From positions 62,001-126,000 of the forward strand of contig JAJPYB010000001.1 in NCBI GenBank assembly GCA_021205185.1: DNA of 64,000 bases, in the 5' to 3' direction. Below the pieces are notes generated by a model that ran no database searches, was not told the origin of the DNA, and saw only the letters and a program-made list of their open reading frames with translations. Below, piece after piece: positions 61,833-64,000 of the stretch. Source of the stretch: Ruminococcus sp. (GTDB lineage Bacteria > Bacillota > Clostridia > Oscillospirales > Ruminococcaceae). Made by a program: the position numbers and the translations under genes. Each line of letters opens with the position of its first letter. The stretch's first letter is position 1.

Positions 61833-61869
61833 AAACAAAAAGCAGCAGACAAAAAATGCCTGCCGCTTT
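61833..61869 (-). terminator. Terminator of the dockerin protein gene
   Basis: Stem AAAGCGGCAGGC / GTCTGCTGCTTT (wobbles), T6 in the loop, followed by TTTTTG on the minus strand. Confidence 0.8.
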
Positions 61870-61909
61870 TCGCAACTATTTTTTTCGGAATCTTAAATGT
61901 GAATTTCTT

Positions 61910-64000
61910 TTACCAAAGCGCTACTACGCCCTTTGCGTGGCTGTTGATCTTGCCAACGTCAGCTGTTGTTATGCTGCCGTCAAGGTTTACGTCAGCGCAA
62001 ATAAATTGATAGTCAGTAAGTGTTGTTACACCCTTAGCGTGGCTGTTTGCAAGTCCAACATCTGCTGTTGTTACCTTACCGTCGCCGTTTACATCGCCGT
62101 AAGGATTCAGATAAACGTCCTGTGACAGGCTTTCGGAAACCTCAACCTCATAGCTTCTTGGAGCATATTTGCCGCCGCTGATTGTGATGGTGTATGTGCC
62201 TGCTTCCAAGCCTTCAATTACATACTCGCCCATGCTTGTTGCAGTTACGCTTGTTTCAGTTCCGTCGGAAGCTTCTGCTACAACTGTCATATCAGTTGTT
62301 GTATTCTCGTCTGAAACGTAGATTGTTCCTGATACGCTGTAGGTTGTAACAACCTCTTTAAGTGCAGAAATTGCGCTATTTAAGCGTGCTGTTGCTGTGT
62401 CAATCTCGTCCTGAGTTGAGCTTGAATCTGCAAGAACAGTCTGTGCATTTTCAAGTGCTGCTGTCAGGTCTGCAACGCTGTCAGCTGTGTAGATTGATGT
62501 ATCTACAGCTTCCACGTCTGCGATTGCAGTTTCAAGATATGTTGTGTCTACAGGCAATTTAACAAGTGCGTTGATAGCTGCAGTAATTGCTTCCGCCATT
62601 GCGTCAACATCCGCCTGCTCTGTAATGTTCTTTGTGTAGTCAACTGCGTTGATAGCGTCGTTAAGAGCTGCAATTGTGTCGTCTGTGTAGATTGTCAAAT
62701 CAGTCGGAACGTTTGCGAGTGCTGATTCTACTGCTGTGTAGTCTGCACTTTTAAGTGTCAGAGCATCAACTGCTGCCTTAATAGCTGCTGTTGCTTCATC
62801 AGCTTCTGACTGTATAGCGTCTGCGTTTGCTAAAACTTCGTTTCCAGCTGCGATTGCGTCTGTTAGTGTTAAAACGCTGTCGTCTGTATAATTTGTTGTG
62901 TCAAGTGCCTGCGCTGTAGCGATTGCATCTTCAAGCTCTGTCTTGTCAGCTGGTAATGCAAGTGCTGCGATTGCTGCTGTAAGAGCTGTAGCTGCTGTGT
63001 CAACTTCACTCTGTGAAGCTTCTGTTCCGATAACTGTTACTGCTGAAAGCAGCGCCTCGTTCATTGCTGCTACGCTGCCAGCTGTGTAAGGAGTTGTATC
63101 AACTGAATATGCTTCAACGATTGCTGCCTTTAAAGCTGAAACGTCATCTGCTACATTTGATTCAATTGTTGCAAGAACTGTTCCTGTTGAATCTAAAAAC
63201 TCTACCTTTGTAACAGCATATACGTAGTCGCTTGCATTGCCCCATGACCATGTGTCGACATCAACGGAATAGCTGTTGCCCTCTGCTATTGTCTTTGAAA
63301 GCGTCAATGTTTCCGACCAGCCTGTTGTTCCGCCCGAGTAAGAGCTGTCAGTTCCCTTGAACTGATTGTATGTTTGTGATCCAGCTACTGTAGCTGTTAT
63401 ATCAATTGAAGAATATGGATTGTAGCTTACATCTGAAGCGCAGTCAAAGTATACCTTAACTGCAGTTGCGCCAACCATATCAGAACCAGCTGTTCCAGAT
63501 GCAACGTTATATGTCTGTCCGCCGTAATAGATATAATTGAGGACTGGATCGCCCTGACCTGCCGTTACTAAAATAACTGTAGCGTCTGTTGCTGCTGCGG
63601 AAACTGTGTCCTTTAAGTCTTCCGTTGTAACGAAAACTACACCTGAAAGTCCAGCGATTGCTGTGTTTATTGCCGCTGTTGCCGCATCTACATCAGCTTG
63701 TGTAGCGGCAGCGTTTGCAAGAACTGTATTTGCTGAATCTATTGCTGAAGCGAGTGCTGCTGCACTGTCAGCTGTACAGCCTGTAGTGTCAAGAGCCTCT
63801 GCTGTAACTACTGCTGCTTCAAGCTCAGTAGCGTTTACAAGTGCTTCAATAGCTGCTGTAATAGCGGCTGCTGCTTCGTCAATTTCCGTCTGTGTAGCAT
63901 CTGCATTTGCAAGAGCGTCGTTACCTGCTGTAACTGCTGCTGTCAATGCTGCTACGCTTGAAGAAGTGTAGATTGATGTGTCAATCGCATCTGCTGCTGC
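61910..64000 (-). CDS. Large extracellular FIVAR-repeat protein with C-terminal dockerin (N-terminus outside window)
   Basis: The frame stays open to the right edge; 696 residues are visible. From the edge: two FIVAR-like repeats of about 65 residues (pattern A..LDT..YT.DS...L..AI..A..VLA...ATQ.E.D.A...I..AI..L), a beta-rich carbohydrate-binding-like domain (about 160 residues, IYYGGQTYNVASG to DYVYAVTKVEFLD), four more FIVAR repeats, a transthyretin/carboxypeptidase-regulatory-like domain (SVSGTIYVSDE to APRSYEVEVSE), and a type I-like dockerin with two calcium loops DVNGDGKVTTADVG and DVNLDGSITTADVG, each followed by NSHAKG. Secreted and attached to a cohesin. Any catalytic domain or signal peptide lies beyond the edge. 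Confidence 0.92.
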   Translation of the reverse strand, partial: AAADAIDTSIYTSSSVAALTAAVTAGNDALANADATQTEIDEAAAAITAAIEALVNATELEAAVVTAEALDTTGCTADSAAALASAIDSANTVLANAAATQADVDAATAAINTAIAGLSGVVFVTTEDLKDTVSAAATDATVILVTAGQGDPVLNYIYYGGQTYNVASGTAGSDMVGATAVKVYFDCASDVSYNPYSSIDITATVAGSQTYNQFKGTDSSYSGGTTGWSETLTLSKTIAEGNSYSVDVDTWSWGNASDYVYAVTKVEFLDSTGTVLATIESNVADDVSALKAAIVEAYSVDTTPYTAGSVAAMNEALLSAVTVIGTEASQSEVDTAATALTAAIAALALPADKTELEDAIATAQALDTTNYTDDSVLTLTDAIAAGNEVLANADAIQSEADEATAAIKAAVDALTLKSADYTAVESALANVPTDLTIYTDDTIAALNDAINAVDYTKNITEQADVDAMAEAITAAINALVKLPVDTTYLETAIADVEAVDTSIYTADSVADLTAALENAQTVLADSSSTQDEIDTATARLNSAISALKEVVTTYSVSGTIYVSDENTTTDMTVVAEASDGTETSVTATSMGEYVIEGLEAGTYTITISGGKYAPRSYEVEVSESLSQDVYLNPYGDVNGDGKVTTADVGLANSHAKGVTTLTDYQFICADVNLDGSITTADVGKINSHAKGVVALW

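Larger units (their letters stand above)
61582..61909. other. Intergenic region upstream of the lipoprotein gene (328 bases)
   Basis: Contains the lipoprotein promoter with homopolymer spacer, an A/T-rich stretch with no frame, palindrome words at 61771-61802 related to those at 59134-59172, and the terminator of the dockerin protein gene at 61833-61869. Confidence 0.6.

Noticed and set aside
61910-64000. Repetitive sequence considered as CRISPR or tandem DNA repeat
   Set aside because: The repetition is at protein level (FIVAR units of about 65 residues in one open frame); no short identical repeats with spacers.
1-64000. tRNA, rRNA, tmRNA, SRP RNA or RNase P RNA genes
   Set aside because: No cloverleaf, TTCGA-type T-loop context or conserved RNA core was found in any intergenic region.

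Overview
The window reads as a chromosomal segment of a spore-forming, strictly Gram-positive Clostridia member, most likely of the Ruminococcaceae/Oscillospiraceae. Evidence: a SpoIIGA-type N-terminus at the left edge, TepA-YlzJ-FtsK/SpoIIIE gene order, the IspH-S1 and Cmk-PlsC fusions that recur in Clostridia, HPr kinase, Rex, and a dockerin-bearing surface protein at the right edge. Genes are densely packed, mostly on the minus strand, with sigma-A type promoters (often extended -10, 17 bp spacers) and clear intrinsic terminators. No tRNA, rRNA, CRISPR array or insertion sequence was recognised.

Layout. 1-5.6 kb: sporulation protease SpoIIGA (cut by the edge), a tail-anchored basic protein, purC, rplS with a structured leader, a zinc-ribbon membrane protein with a phosphoribosyltransferase-like protein, and an rRNA methyltransferase. 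5.6-7.9 kb: a class A penicillin-binding protein. 8.0-19.1 kb: one long minus-strand operon tepA-ylzJ-uppP-ftsK-MBL hydrolase-DUF3006-rpiR type regulator-yhiN type flavoprotein-cmk/plsC-ispH/rpsA, combining envelope lipid supply, chromosome translocation and isoprenoid/translation functions. 19.3-23.9 kb: a plus-strand operon for the oxidative citrate branch (aconitase, membrane protein, NADP-isocitrate dehydrogenase) ending in the redox repressor rex; a near-perfect Rex operator overlaps its promoter, suggesting NADH-responsive autoregulation. 24-29.7 kb: HD nucleotidase, sodium-pump decarboxylase beta and gamma subunits, comF, recD2. 29.8-32.5 kb: rpsO-pnp with leader structures. 32.6-51.2 kb: a very long minus-strand run murD, two M42 peptidases, GNAT, PLP lyase, hprK, PHP phosphoesterase, murB, rapZ, whiA, small membrane protein, dnaE, yfmF/yfmH-like M16 proteins, lgt, folD: peptidoglycan precursor synthesis, carbon-catabolite signalling and replication together.

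51.2-57 kb: an intergenic region with an unexplained hairpin-rich element between divergent murD and potABCD (polyamine uptake), then a PRPP synthetase. 57-64 kb is accessory: a Fic-fold protein that lacks the catalytic histidine, a frameshifted acyltransferase, a HIRAN protein in operon with an Ltp-repeat lipoprotein (a family known from phage superinfection exclusion), a second lipoprotein behind a promoter with a G8 spacer tract, intergenic repeats, and the C-terminal 696 residues of a FIVAR-repeat, dockerin-bearing extracellular protein that runs off the right edge.

The best candidates for undescribed biology are the 51264-51450 structured element, the HIRAN-Ltp pair, the Fic-like protein with intact inhibitory motif but no catalytic histidine, and the possible slipped-strand promoter near 61.66 kb. 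Start sites were moved inward from the longest reading frame wherever a ribosome binding site decided the matter.
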